From: Helicobacter mustelae
GTDB taxonomy: Bacteria; Campylobacterota; Campylobacteria; Campylobacterales; Helicobacteraceae
Direction of reading: 5' to 3'
Assembly (NCBI RefSeq): GCF_900476215.1
Contig: NZ_LS483446.1
Location: 682,001-746,000 of the forward strand
DNA: 64,000 nucleotides
Under the pieces are notes generated by a model, which was not told the DNA's origin, searched no databases, and worked only from the letters and a program-made list of their open reading frames with translations. Of this stretch, positions 36,013 through 44,768 are shown in pieces. Within the stretch, counting starts at the first letter, position 1. Each line of letters begins with the position of its first letter. The position numbers and the translations under genes are program-made.

Positions 36013-37755
36013 TTATTTGGTATTTCTCAAACGAATGTGCAATTCCCTAAGCTGCTGCTCGCTGATAGCACTTGGTGCATCTGTGAGTGGGCAGGTGGCT
36101 TTTTGAGTTTTGGGGAATGCGATGACATCGCGGATGCTAGGAGAATGGGTAAGTAGCATCACAAGCCTATCTAACCCAATGGCAAAACCCCCATGAGGAG
36201 GCGCACCAAAGCTCAAGGCCTCTAGCAAGAAGCCAAATTTCTCCTCTGCTTCTTCCTTGCTGATCCCCAAAATCTCAAAGACTTTTTGCTGAATCTCTTC
36301 TTTGTGGATCCTAATGCTCCCCCCGCCTAGCTCCACGCCATTGAGCACGATGTCATAGGCAATGGATTTGATGGTCTCAATGTCTGGATTGTCGATGTCT
36401 TTTGGCATGGTAAAGGGATGGTGGAGTGCGGAGAATTTCCCTTCTGTCTTCTCAAACATAGGAAAATCCACCACCCATAAAAATTCATAGCGATCGCTTT
36501 GTATCAGCCCCATATCCTGAGCGATTTTGAGTCGTAGTCTGCCCATATAATCCCATACTAGAGACTTCTCTCCCGCACCAAAAAATATAATATCCCCGCT
36601 GCTAGCTCCAACGCGCTCTAGTATTTTTCCTAGATTTTCCTGGCTGATGAATTTCACCAATGGCCCCTTGGGACCTTCTTCTTTGATTTGTAGATAGGCA
36701 AGTCCTTGGGCTCCAAATTTGCGCACAAATTCCTCTGCCTCCCCCAGGGTTTTGCGTGTAAAAAAATGATCCCCATTTTTGACCACAAGGGCTTTGAAGC
36801 GGTTTTTTTTGACATCTTTTGCGATGCTTTGAAAGATCGCATTGCTGGAGTCTTGCATCAGATCTGAGATTTCAAAAAGTGGCATTTCAAAGCGCAAATC
36901 TGGCTTATCTGAGCCGTATTTTTCCATGGCTTCTTGATAATCCATGCGCCTAAAGGGAGTCTGTACTTCAATATTTTTGCTTCGAAAAATATTTTTTATT
37001 AAAATCTCTGCTACTTCCATCACATCTTCTTGTGTGCAAAAACTCATCTCCACATCAATCTGACTAAATTCTGGCTGCCTATCTGCACGCAAATCCTCAT
37101 CTCTAAAACATTTGGCAATCTGAAAATAGCGATCCAATCCACTCACCATCAAGAGCTGCTTGAAGATCTGAGGGCTTTGGGGCAGGGCGAAAAATTCTCC
37201 ATCATGCACGCGGCTGGGTACAACATAATCGCGCGCACCCTCTGGAGTGGCTTTGGTAAGGATGGGGGTTTCTACTTCGATGAAATCAAGCGCATGGAGG
37301 GTGTCTCTGATAAGCTTGCAAACCTCAGAGCGCATCTTAAAAATCTCAAAAGACTTGGCAGAGCGCAGATCTAAATAGCGATATTTGAGCTTGAGCTCCT
37401 CGCTTACACCTTCATCTCCGATGCTAATTGGCGGCGTTTTGCTAGGATTTTCGATGATGAGAGAATCCACCACCACCTCGATGTTTCCAGTCTTTAGCTT
37501 GGGATTTTGCAATCCTTCTCCTCTGGCTCGCACTTTGCCAGAGATGAGCAAGACGTATTCATCTCGAATGCTTGAGGCTAGAGAATAGGCCTTTGAGCTA
37601 GGATCACAAACTAGCTGAATTAAGCCGCTTTTGTCACGCAAATCAATGAAAACCACCCCACCATGATCCCGATAGGTATTGCACCAGCCAGCTAGTCTAA
37701 CTTCCTCTCCGATGTTTGTTTCATCAAGATTGGCGCATAAATGTGTTCTTAACAT
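36013..37755 (-). CDS. aspS: Aspartyl-tRNA synthetase
   Basis: Class II synthetase of 580 residues with an N-terminal OB-fold anticodon-binding domain (about 1-105) and a GAD insertion (about 290-410). The catalytic motifs are [18 protein letters not shown] (motif 2) and [13 protein letters not shown] (motif 3). In Helicobacter the enzyme is usually non-discriminating, also charging tRNA-Asn for amidation by GatCAB (family knowledge, not provable here). AAGGAG precedes the start, 20 bases after cheV. Confidence 0.95.
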   Translation of the reverse strand: MLRTHLCANLDETNIGEEVRLAGWCNTYRDHGGVVFIDLRDKSGLIQLVCDPSSKAYSLASSIRDEYVLLISGKVRARGEGLQNPKLKTGNIEVVVDSLIIENPSKTPPISIGDEGVSEELKLKYRYLDLRSAKSFEIFKMRSEVCKLIRDTLHALDFIEVETPILTKATPEGARDYVVPSRVHDGEFFALPQSPQIFKQLLMVSGLDRYFQIAKCFRDEDLRADRQPEFSQIDVEMSFCTQEDVMEVAEILIKNIFRSKNIEVQTPFRRMDYQEAMEKYGSDKPDLRFEMPLFEISDLMQDSSNAIFQSIAKDVKKNRFKALVVKNGDHFFTRKTLGEAEEFVRKFGAQGLAYLQIKEEGPKGPLVKFISQENLGKILERVGASSGDIIFFGAGEKSLVWDYMGRLRLKIAQDMGLIQSDRYEFLWVVDFPMFEKTEGKFSALHHPFTMPKDIDNPDIETIKSIAYDIVLNGVELGGGSIRIHKEEIQQKVFEILGISKEEAEEKFGFLLEALSFGAPPHGGFAIGLDRLVMLLTHSPSIRDVIAFPKTQKATCPLTDAPSAISEQQLRELHIRLRNTK

Positions 37756-37774
37756 TTCACTCCTTTTTATATTT

Positions 37775-38716
37775 TTAGGATTCTTCTAAAATCAAATGCA
37801 GATATTTGTAGATTTCGCTGGGTTCAGATTTGGTGATGAAGGCAAATGCTCCAAAATCCCTCGCTGCATCCACATTGGCATCATTATGCATGGAGGAATT
37901 CACAATGACAGGCAGCGCGTGGAAAACTTCACTGTTTTTGATTTGCTTGAGGACTTCAAAGCCAGAGGTAACTGGCATCTCAAGATCTGTGATCACTGCG
38001 CCAATGCTCTCTGGAAATTCGCAGTTTTTTAGGTATTGTAAAAGCAAATCCCCATTGCCAAAGCAGATGCATTTTAGCCCCATGCGCTCAAGGATGATTT
38101 CTAGAGATTTTGTGGCGCTTTTAGAATCTTCTGCGATGAGGATGAGTTTGTTGCTGCGGATGGTTTTGAGCCCCTGCATTTGAAATTCATTTCTCTCGTT
38201 AAAAAGAGAAAACGCATTGTAGAGCATCTTTTCTGCATCTAAAATATGCACGATAGAATCATCATCATAGCGTGTGGTAGCAATGATTTTGTCATCTTCT
38301 TTTATGCCATTTTCACTGCCTGCTTGTACCTGCTCCCAATTGCGCTGGATGATATGCTTGACATGCGCGATTTTTAGTCCCACAGTGCAGCGTGAAAAGC
38401 TACACACCACCACAAGGCTTTTGGGGACATTGATGGAGAAGGGGCGCAGATCTCTTTCGATCTCTTGGGAATTGTAGTGCAGCCATCTGCCCACATCAAT
38501 GATGGGAATGATTTCATTTCTGATGGTGAGGGATCCTAGGATAATGCTATTTTCTAAGCCCTCAGTGAGTGTGAGAGGATCTTCTTGATAGATGACTTCA
38601 CGAATTTTAAATACATTGATGCCATAGAGTTGCGCACCAGGCTCATCTTCATCTACCAAAAAACATAAAAACTGCGCTTCATTTTTTGTATGAAGCATGG
38701 TCTCAATTTCTGCCAT
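37775..38716 (-). CDS. cheV: Chemotaxis coupling protein CheV
   Basis: Links chemoreceptors to CheA and adapts the signal by phosphorylation. The 313 residues consist of a CheW-like domain (about 10-170, including [13 protein letters not shown] and [11 protein letters not shown]) and a response regulator receiver domain (about 190-313). The receiver has acidic [11 protein letters not shown], phosphoacceptor Asp in VITDLEMP, and Lys in [10 protein letters not shown]. pylori has three CheV proteins, and the neighbouring aspS suggests CheV2 (synteny from memory). A -10 box lies at 38763-38768. Confidence 0.93.
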   Translation of the reverse strand: MAEIETMLHTKNEAQFLCFLVDEDEPGAQLYGINVFKIREVIYQEDPLTLTEGLENSIILGSLTIRNEIIPIIDVGRWLHYNSQEIERDLRPFSINVPKSLVVVCSFSRCTVGLKIAHVKHIIQRNWEQVQAGSENGIKEDDKIIATTRYDDDSIVHILDAEKMLYNAFSLFNERNEFQMQGLKTIRSNKLILIAEDSKSATKSLEIILERMGLKCICFGNGDLLLQYLKNCEFPESIGAVITDLEMPVTSGFEVLKQIKNSEVFHALPVIVNSSMHNDANVDAARDFGAFAFITKSEPSEIYKYLHLILEES

Positions 38717-38762
38717 TCTCCCTTAAGTCCTTTTTCCTTGCAAATTTTGCTTTCATTGCGAA

Positions 38763-38768
38763 ATTATA
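38763..38768 (-). promoter_or_regulatory. Probable -10 box of cheV
   Basis: TATAAT on the minus strand lies 47 bases before the cheV ATG, in the spacer after ccoI. AAGGGAGA forms the Shine-Dalgarno sequence. Confidence 0.5.
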
Positions 38769-38816
38769 AAACCTCGATTCTACCAAAAATTTAAAAAATT
38801 TAAAATGCAAAAGACT

Positions 38817-41228
38817 TTATTTTTTCTGAGATTTTTTGATCCTTAGGCTATTGCCAATGACAAGCAAGGAGCTAAGGCTCATGCTTAGTGCAGCAAAAAG
38901 CGGGATGATAAAACCACACACCGCCAGCGGGATGAGCGCGAGATTGTAGCAAATGCTAAGGGCGAGATTTTGGCGAATGGTTTTGTAGGTTTTTTTTGCG
39001 ATGTAAAAGGTGTTTTCTAGATTTTCTAGGCTGGGATTAAGCAAAATAATATCTGAGGTGAGGGAGATGAAATGATTTTGACTATGAAATGCAATCCCTA
39101 CATTGCTTTGCTGCAGGGCAGCTGCATCATTGAAACCATCTCCTACCATAATGATGATTTGATCCTGGTGCTTTTTTATGAATTCTGCTTTTTGCAGAGG
39201 CAAAAGATTGGCATAAAACTCCTTGATTCCTAGCATCTCTGCTGTGAGAGCCACGCTTTTTTGATGATCCCCGCTTAGCAGCACGATGCGGGGGATTTGG
39301 GTTTGCATCCGCGCAATAAATTCCCTTGCATGCTCCTTTGGCTCATCTTGCAAGAAAAACACCCCACAAAGATTTCCATTAATGCTATATCCAAATGCAA
39401 TGGGATTTCCTAGGCCAATTTCCTTGGTATCTACCTGATTTTCCTGCAAAAATGCCAGGCTCCCCCCTAGGATTTTTCTACCCCTTGCATCCACTGCACT
39501 CATCCCCTTTCCTAGGAATTCTTGAAAATCTTCCAGCCTGCCTGCTTGCAAAAAAGGTGAATTTTCTTGCAAATAGGATTTGATGCTTTGGGCTATTACA
39601 TGTTTGCTTGGATCTAGGAGGGAGATGAGGATTTGAGGATCGTGGTTTTGGAATGTTTTGGCCTCTAGTACTTTGGGTTTTCCCTTCGTGAGGGTGCCGG
39701 TTTTATCTAGGCAGAGTATGTTTGCGCGCGCGATGGTTTCTAGGAATTTGGTTTCTTTGAAGATGATTTTTTGCTTCAATGCCTCAGAGATGCCGACAAT
39801 GGAGGCAATGGGCGTGGCAAGGGCCAGCGCACAGGGGCAGGAGATGATGATCACAGAAATGGCTATCATGAGGCTGTACTCAAAGCTTGCATGTTCCAAA
39901 AAATGCCAATAAAAAAAGCTAAGACCTGCGATGAGAAGAACACATTTGGAAAAAATTTGGGAGAGGGAATTGGCTAGATTTTGGATCTGAGGTTTTTGGG
40001 AGAGGGAATTCTCTAGGATATTTACAAGTCTAAAGAGAAGGGAGTCACAAAAGGCCTTGGTGGTCTGATAGCGCAATGTGCTTTGGGTGTTGATGCTTCC
40101 AGATAGCAGCTCATCGCCAGTATGTTTGAGGATGGGGAAGGATTCCCCGCTGATATTTTGGGTATTTAATAGGGCTTCTTTGCAGGTTAGGATGCCATCA
40201 ATAGCTAGGATTTCATTGGGCAGGACTTCAATGATGCTACCAATCTCCACCTCATGGGGTGAGCGCATCACGCGCATTCCCTCTTCTATCACACCAACTT
40301 GCGTGGGGAGCATGTTGCTTAGGCTATCAAGATTATCCCCAGCATTTTTTTTGGCCTGCACTTCCAAAAACTTCCCCACAAACACAAAGGTGATAATCAT
40401 GCTTACAGCCTCAAAATATGTCTCACCCTGTTTGCTTAGTGCTGCATAAATGGAATAAAAATAGGTCAAAAACGCCCCCGTACTCACTAGCAAATCCATG
40501 CCAATGATGCGATTTTTGAGCTGATGATAAGCACTCACATAAAAAAACTTCCCCGTCCAAAAAAGCACGGGTGTGGCCAGCAGGAAAGAAGCGAGATTTA
40601 GCACATTTTTCATTGTGGGGGAAATATCTGAGAAATACCCTGCATATTGTGCCACTGCAATCCACATGATATTCATAGTGCAAAAAATGGCAATCATCAT
40701 GGCAAAATAATAACTCTGCCTTTGTTTTGTGTGTGTGTTTTCTGAGATTTTTGGATCATAGACCTTGGCATCATAGCCAAGGATTTGGATGATTTTTATG
40801 ATCTCTTTAAGCGTGATTTCCTCGGGATTGTAGGTGATTTTTAGTTTGTTGTTGGTGTAATTGAGAGAGAGGGTGTGGATGCCATTTTGGTTTTGTAGGC
40901 TTTGTTCAATAAGCCAGGTGCAAGCAAGGCAGTGAATCCCTTCTAGCACCAAGGAGATGTGGTATCTGCCCTCTGCATCTTTGTGGGCATAGCGCGAAAG
41001 AAAGCTTGGCGTATCAAAAATTGCCAGTGCCTCGCTATCTGGGGTTTTTGGAGGGGTTAGGGTCTGGGATTTGAGTTTGCCATAAAAACTCTCTAGATTC
41101 TTTTCATGCAGCAAAAAATAAACATTTTCACAGCCCTTGCAGCAAAAATGCAAGAGCCTTCCTTGATAGGAGATGTCATGCAGCGCAGAGTCTGGATATT
41201 CTAGCCTGCAGTGATCGCACTTTGTCAT
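38817..41228 (-). CDS. ccoI: Copper-transporting P1B-type ATPase CcoI/FixI
   Basis: Inner-membrane copper pump that supplies cbb3 cytochrome oxidase assembly. The 803 residues have an N-terminal Cys-rich zinc-ribbon-like region (CDHCRLEYPD, CCKGC), a heavy-metal domain with GIHCLACTWLIEQ, eight membrane helices, the transmembrane SCPCALALATP, the phosphorylation motif DKTGTLTKG, and MVGDGFNDAAAL. The N-terminal Cys-rich region separates CcoI/FixI from CopA. It overlaps the methyltransferase gene by four bases. ccoS, another cbb3 assembly gene, lies at 47.1 kb. Confidence 0.92.
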   Translation of the reverse strand: MTKCDHCRLEYPDSALHDISYQGRLLHFCCKGCENVYFLLHEKNLESFYGKLKSQTLTPPKTPDSEALAIFDTPSFLSRYAHKDAEGRYHISLVLEGIHCLACTWLIEQSLQNQNGIHTLSLNYTNNKLKITYNPEEITLKEIIKIIQILGYDAKVYDPKISENTHTKQRQSYYFAMMIAIFCTMNIMWIAVAQYAGYFSDISPTMKNVLNLASFLLATPVLFWTGKFFYVSAYHQLKNRIIGMDLLVSTGAFLTYFYSIYAALSKQGETYFEAVSMIITFVFVGKFLEVQAKKNAGDNLDSLSNMLPTQVGVIEEGMRVMRSPHEVEIGSIIEVLPNEILAIDGILTCKEALLNTQNISGESFPILKHTGDELLSGSINTQSTLRYQTTKAFCDSLLFRLVNILENSLSQKPQIQNLANSLSQIFSKCVLLIAGLSFFYWHFLEHASFEYSLMIAISVIIISCPCALALATPIASIVGISEALKQKIIFKETKFLETIARANILCLDKTGTLTKGKPKVLEAKTFQNHDPQILISLLDPSKHVIAQSIKSYLQENSPFLQAGRLEDFQEFLGKGMSAVDARGRKILGGSLAFLQENQVDTKEIGLGNPIAFGYSINGNLCGVFFLQDEPKEHAREFIARMQTQIPRIVLLSGDHQKSVALTAEMLGIKEFYANLLPLQKAEFIKKHQDQIIIMVGDGFNDAAALQQSNVGIAFHSQNHFISLTSDIILLNPSLENLENTFYIAKKTYKTIRQNLALSICYNLALIPLAVCGFIIPLFAALSMSLSSLLVIGNSLRIKKSQKK

Positions 41229-42001
41229 GGATTTGCCTGTGGGATTTTGGTGATTTTTGGATGAGCGACTTCTGTGATATCACTAGCATAGACCTTGATG
41301 CTGTGGGTGCGACAAAGCGCATAAATTTCGCCCACTTCCTTGGTGTGATCGATCTGCCTTGTGCTATTGTGGGTGATGAGAGGGGGCAGGATTTTGAGGC
41401 TGTTTTTGGTATGGATTTTAGCCTGCAAAAGCAAGAGGCTTGCGTTTTTGTCAATCCTGGGATAGACAAAGCGGCAAATCTCAGCATTAAAGCCGCAATT
41501 TTGCAAAGTCTGAAAGATATGATGAGATTCCTTGGCATCATAGCAAAAGATAAAATTTCCCTTCGGAGATAAAAGCTGCTTTGCTTTTTTGCACAATGCC
41601 TCAAAGGGCAGAAATCTCGCATTTCTAGCTGTTTGGATTCTCTTATTTTGAGAATCCAAAATCTCACTGCGATAAAAGGGAGGATTGCTAAGGATCACAT
41701 CATAGCGCTCTGATGAGCAAAAATCCAAAAAATCCCCCTGATAAACCTCTGCTTCTAGTTGATTGGTGGCAGCATTTTGCTGGGCTAAGAAGGCATTATG
41801 AGCATCTTTTTCTACCAATGTAGCAGAGATGGCAAAATCCCTTGCGCACAAAAGGCCCAAAATCCCGCTACCAGCACCAACGTCTAATAGGCTGAATTTT
41901 TTGCGCAAAAAATTCCTTGCAAAGGCATAGAGGAAGAGACTATCGCTGTTGTAGCAATATCCATCCTGGAGTTGATAGATTCTTAGGAGTTTTTGATCCA
42001 A
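41225..42001 (-). CDS. SAM-dependent N6-adenine tRNA methyltransferase-like protein (TrmN6 family)
   Basis: A 258-residue Rossmann methyltransferase. LLDVGAGSGILGLLCA is the SAM-binding motif I, and LSNPPFYRS is the NPPF/Y catalytic motif of enzymes that methylate adenine or glutamine nitrogen. The N-terminal YQLQDGYCYNSDSLFL is typical of the TrmN6/YfiC group that modifies tRNA1-Val. The exact target is inferred. It overlaps ribD by 19 bases and ccoI by four, in an order also found in H. pylori. Confidence 0.8.
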   Translation of the reverse strand: MDQKLLRIYQLQDGYCYNSDSLFLYAFARNFLRKKFSLLDVGAGSGILGLLCARDFAISATLVEKDAHNAFLAQQNAATNQLEAEVYQGDFLDFCSSERYDVILSNPPFYRSEILDSQNKRIQTARNARFLPFEALCKKAKQLLSPKGNFIFCYDAKESHHIFQTLQNCGFNAEICRFVYPRIDKNASLLLLQAKIHTKNSLKILPPLITHNSTRQIDHTKEVGEIYALCRTHSIKVYASDITEVAHPKITKIPQANP

Positions 42002-43020
42002 AGCAGTGCGTCCTCGCCCAATTTTTGTGTATGCAATAATTCCCCGCTAAAGTCTTCCATTCCCTGCAAAAGCCCCTGCTCTGAAAATGGAGGGTTTTTG
42101 GCTGATAGGGTGGGGGAGATATGCACTAAAAGCATATCAATTTGATCTCTAAGTGCAAGAAAAAGCTTCCACCCCCCCTCAATGATATTAAATCCCTTGG
42201 GAAGGGATTTCTTTGTAGAATAAAAATCCACCTCCCTTTTGTGGGAAAAAATGCGCGCATCTGCATCAAGGGTTTTGGGATTGCGGCTAAAGATGCCTAC
42301 ATCTGGAGCGCCAAAGACAAAGGGTTCTTGGCAAAATCTTGCATCTAGCAGGGGATTATCATTTCTTAGGGTATTTTGACTCACAAAGATTTTGTCACAG
42401 ACGCTGCGCTGATTGTGCGTAAAAATTTTGGCTTCAGAGCAGGAAATGCTCCCGCTTTTATAATCCCCATCCAGGCGTGTGGCGAGTTTAAAAAGACTAA
42501 AGCGCTGCTTTTTTTGGTAGCAAAGAAAGGGCAGTAGCAAATCTTGGCATTCTTTTTCTAGTATCCTGGCAGTGACTCTAGCCCCGCTTTTTTCTAGCAT
42601 CTCTTTGCCGCCTTGATTCTTTGTGGATTCTAGTGCACCAATAATCACGGATTTTATCCCTATGCTTTGCAAAATCTCTGCGCAGGGTGGGGTTTTGCCA
42701 TAGCAGGTACAGGGTTCAAGAGTGACATAAATACTGCAGTCTTTAAAGAGGTTTTGGTGATGATTGCGCAGGATTTGGTGGAGTTCCTGAGAATTTGTGA
42801 TGTTTTTGATGTTCTCGTCTTTGGTGAGTTTGTAATAGGCCTCTTTGAGTGAGAGGACTTCAGCATGGGGGGCACCGCTTTTTTGATGTGCACAGAGGGA
42901 CAAAATCTCGCCCTCCCCACTGACTACCATCGCTGCGACTGCAGGATTTGGGAGGGTGAGGGTTTGGAATTCCCATGCTTTTTTGATGCAAAGAGACATG
43001 AGGAGTTGGTGGCTTAGCAT
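41983..43020 (-). CDS. ribD: Bifunctional riboflavin deaminase/reductase RibD
   Basis: Catalyses the second and third steps of riboflavin synthesis. The N-terminal deaminase domain has the zinc ligands in GAPHAEVLSL and EPCTCYGKTPPC. The C-terminal reductase domain contains LATRLDGDYKSG and the NADPH-binding IIEGGWKLFLAL. The codons of the EGG motif include a G7 tract (C7 at 42172-42178 on plus). The 345 residues are of usual length. It heads the ribD-methyltransferase-ccoI run, with a -10 box just upstream. Confidence 0.92.
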   Translation of the reverse strand: MLSHQLLMSLCIKKAWEFQTLTLPNPAVAAMVVSGEGEILSLCAHQKSGAPHAEVLSLKEAYYKLTKDENIKNITNSQELHQILRNHHQNLFKDCSIYVTLEPCTCYGKTPPCAEILQSIGIKSVIIGALESTKNQGGKEMLEKSGARVTARILEKECQDLLLPFLCYQKKQRFSLFKLATRLDGDYKSGSISCSEAKIFTHNQRSVCDKIFVSQNTLRNDNPLLDARFCQEPFVFGAPDVGIFSRNPKTLDADARIFSHKREVDFYSTKKSLPKGFNIIEGGWKLFLALRDQIDMLLVHISPTLSAKNPPFSEQGLLQGMEDFSGELLHTQKLGEDALLWIKNS

Positions 43021-43043
43021 TTCATCCCCTTTTTGTTTGGTGC

Positions 43044-43049
43044 ATTATA
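43044..43049 (-). promoter_or_regulatory. Probable -10 box of the ribD operon
   Basis: TATAAT on the minus strand lies 24 bases before the ribD ATG, followed by a GGGGATGAA ribosome-binding site. Confidence 0.5.
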
Positions 43050-43102
43050 ATGTGTTTTTGATGGATTTCCACAGGCTCATCTGCATCAAAGCGATATTAT
43101 GA

Positions 43103-43108
43103 TAGAAT
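43103..43108 (+). promoter_or_regulatory. Probable -10 box of the outer-membrane protein gene
   Basis: TAGAAT at 43103-43108, preceded by TATTATGA, lies about 31 bases before the ATG at 43139. No -35 is apparent. Confidence 0.4.
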
Positions 43109-43138
43109 TACGCGATTTTTGAAAGCTGGGGTTTGGAA

Positions 43139-43795
43139 ATGATGAAAAAAATACTATTGTGTTTAGGGTTATTTGCTTTTGTGGTAGCACAGGATGCGCA
43201 GGCCTTAAGTGATGCGAATGACCAAGGTCAGGGGGTAAAAACAGGAGAAAAAAAGAGATTTTATCCTGCTGAGGTGCAGGGTCATAGCTATGGGGTTTTT
43301 AGTGTGGGCTATGCCTATCAGTACCAGAGTGCTGGTCAAATCACCAATACACACACTGGCAACACAATCCGCTATAAGGGGTCATTTAATAATGTCTATT
43401 TCAGCATCGAGCGGGGCTGGATTGGAGGAAAGAACAATATGTTCATGCTAGGGGGGTATTTGGATGGTGTTGCGGGGCAGACATTTTTTATCTCTGTTGG
43501 AGTTAAGGGGGGTCTACGTCTGCTAAATGGCTGGGTGATTCCTCATTTTGCTGTTGGTTATCAACTTGAGCATCTTCAATTTCCCAAAGACATCAGGCGA
43601 TACAACATGCAGGGGGCAGTTTTTAGTATTGGGACTTTTGTGAATGTCACCAAGGGCTTTGGGATTGACTTCACCCTGCGGGCTGGGACACCTTTTCATA
43701 TGCTCAATCGCAATCATGCAAAGACTTATGGCAACAAAGGCATCAATAATGTCGGTATCATGCTAAGCTTCACATTCTATGATTTTTCTATCTAA
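43139..43795 (+). CDS. Predicted outer-membrane beta-barrel protein
   Basis: A 218-residue exported protein with an N-terminal signal peptide (MMKKILLCLGLFAFVVAQ, cleavage probably after DAQA). Alternating hydrophobic and polar strands rich in Gly, Tyr and Phe follow, ending in LSFTFYDFSI with terminal aromatic residues, as expected for a small barrel. It contains no Cys after the signal. I start at ATG 43139, because TTG 43133 and ATG 43142 are close alternatives. The family is unknown to me but of Helicobacter outer-membrane type. It overlaps the next cytochrome gene by 17 bases. Confidence 0.7.
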   Translation: MMKKILLCLGLFAFVVAQDAQALSDANDQGQGVKTGEKKRFYPAEVQGHSYGVFSVGYAYQYQSAGQITNTHTGNTIRYKGSFNNVYFSIERGWIGGKNNMFMLGGYLDGVAGQTFFISVGVKGGLRLLNGWVIPHFAVGYQLEHLQFPKDIRRYNMQGAVFSIGTFVNVTKGFGIDFTLRAGTPFHMLNRNHAKTYGNKGINNVGIMLSFTFYDFSI

Positions 43796-44201
43796 AAATC
43801 TCCCCTTTCAAACTCTTGGTGTAATTCTCTTCTCTCAGATGCTGGCATTTGCCTGTAGTGGAGATTGTGCCAGCTGCCACTATAGACTTGATTATGAAAA
43901 TGACAAGCGCCACTCCCCCATGCTAGAATGCAAAAAATGTCACACCAAAGAAAAGATGGAAAAAATTAACATGGGCCCCACTTGTGGGCAGGATTGTTTT
44001 GTCTGCCATGATGTAAACAAGCTTAATGACAAGAAGCATGCTGCTGCCCACCGCGTGATTATGGAGTCTTGTATGTCCTGTCACAAAGATCTGGCAAAAG
44101 AAACCCTCCAAAAAAGCATCTTCAATCAAGGTGTCATCCAGCATAATTTTTTTCATCCTAAAGAAAAAAATAAACGCATCGAAAAAGGCCAGAGGGATTG
44201 A
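43779..44201 (+). CDS. Small tetraheme cytochrome c
   Basis: A periplasmic electron carrier of 140 residues with a signal peptide (cleavage before about residue 24) and four CxxCH heme sites: CASCH, CKKCH, CFVCH and CMSCH. Extra His residues (KRHSP, DKKHAAAHR) could serve as distal ligands. A Lys-rich tail follows the last heme. Its start lies inside the end of the outer-membrane protein gene, suggesting that the two are made together. The redox partner is unknown, and respiratory electron transfer or metal reduction are possibilities. Confidence 0.85.
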   Translation: MIFLSKNLPFQTLGVILFSQMLAFACSGDCASCHYRLDYENDKRHSPMLECKKCHTKEKMEKINMGPTCGQDCFVCHDVNKLNDKKHAAAHRVIMESCMSCHKDLAKETLQKSIFNQGVIQHNFFHPKEKNKRIEKGQRD

Positions 44202-44349
44202 TTTTTTGCTTGGAGGGGGTTTGAGCAGTGCGCAGAGTGAAGGGGTTGGTGGGTTTGAGAAATGCTGCAAATCTTGGAATTTGGAAGGAAATTGCGCGCG
44301 GGGTTTCTTTGGAATTTCTTTGGAGTGTGGTGGATTTTTGGGATTTGGC

Positions 44350-44443
44350 CGGAGGGCAGAAGAATCGAACTCCTCAATGACTAAACACCTAGCCATTCTG
44401 TGGGTTTGAAGCCCAAGGTGCCCACCAGGGACACTTGCCCCCC
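44350..44443 (-). tRNA. selC: tRNA-Sec (anticodon UCA)
   Basis: Inserts selenocysteine at UGA codons. Reading the minus strand from 44443, an 8-bp acceptor stem (GGGGGGCA with TGCCCTCC), a 6-bp D stem with a five-base loop, an anticodon loop CTTCAAA with UCA at plus bases 44407-44409, an 8-bp variable arm, and a T loop TTCGATT can all be folded. The 8-bp acceptor, long D stem and long variable arm are hallmarks of selenocysteine tRNA. The discriminator is G (44350), followed by GCCA. No selA, selB, selD or selenoprotein gene is in the window. Confidence 0.93.
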
Positions 44444-44521
44444 AAGAAGGGAATTATAATCAAATTTTGGCATTTTCACCCCAAAGAAAATCCTCCTCTG
44501 ATCTGATTGCACAGAGGATGC

Positions 44522-44527
44522 TATAAT
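44522..44527 (+). promoter_or_regulatory. Extended -10 promoter before the C9-tract leader ORF
   Basis: TGCTATAAT (hexamer 44522-44527) is an extended -10 box, 37 bases before the ATG of the leader ORF at 44565. Confidence 0.55.
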
Positions 44528-44564
44528 GACGCGCAATTTTTCTCAAAAATCCAAGGAGAGTTGA

Positions 44565-44750
44565 ATGTCTATTGTGCAAACCCTCAAAGAGTCTCTATTT
44601 TCCTCCATGAATCATTGTCAAAATCTCGCCACAAATCCTGCGCAAAAACTCCAAAATCTATGCTTTCTGTACTTAGATTGTCTGAAGAGAGTTTTCTCCT
44701 GCCCCCCCCCTGGCAGCTTTTTTCTCAATCTCGCTATCTTGGCTCTCTAG
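44565..44750 (+). CDS. Leader ORF with C9 tract upstream of glycosyltransferase
   Basis: ATG 44565 follows AAGGAGAG, a strong ribosome-binding site, and a good promoter. The frame encodes 61 residues with an amphipathic N-terminal half and several Cys, and contains C9 at 44702-44710. In the present length it stops at 44750, 18 bases before the glycosyltransferase ATG. With one more C it would stop at 44776, overlapping that ATG and coupling translation. With one fewer it would run to 44895 in an alternative frame. I recognise no family. It may be the remnant of a phase-variable gene or a regulatory leader. Confidence 0.5.
   Translation: MSIVQTLKESLFSSMNHCQNLATNPAQKLQNLCFLYLDCLKRVFSCPPPGSFFLNLAILAL
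44702..44710 (+). repeat. C9 homopolymer, candidate phase-variation tract
   Basis: Nine consecutive C in the leader ORF are the longest C/G run I found in the window. Tracts of this length slip readily in Helicobacter and Campylobacter surface-sugar genes. Confidence 0.8.
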
Positions 44751-44768
44751 TTTTGCTTGGAGGGCTAT

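Noticed and set aside
40728-40738. GT repeat in ccoI as a slippage site
   Set aside because: About five to six units in a conserved essential-type gene, with no alternative start or stop arrangement around it.
42172-42178. C7 run in ribD as a phase-variation tract
   Set aside because: It encodes the conserved EGG motif, so selection explains it, and seven bases is short for slippage.
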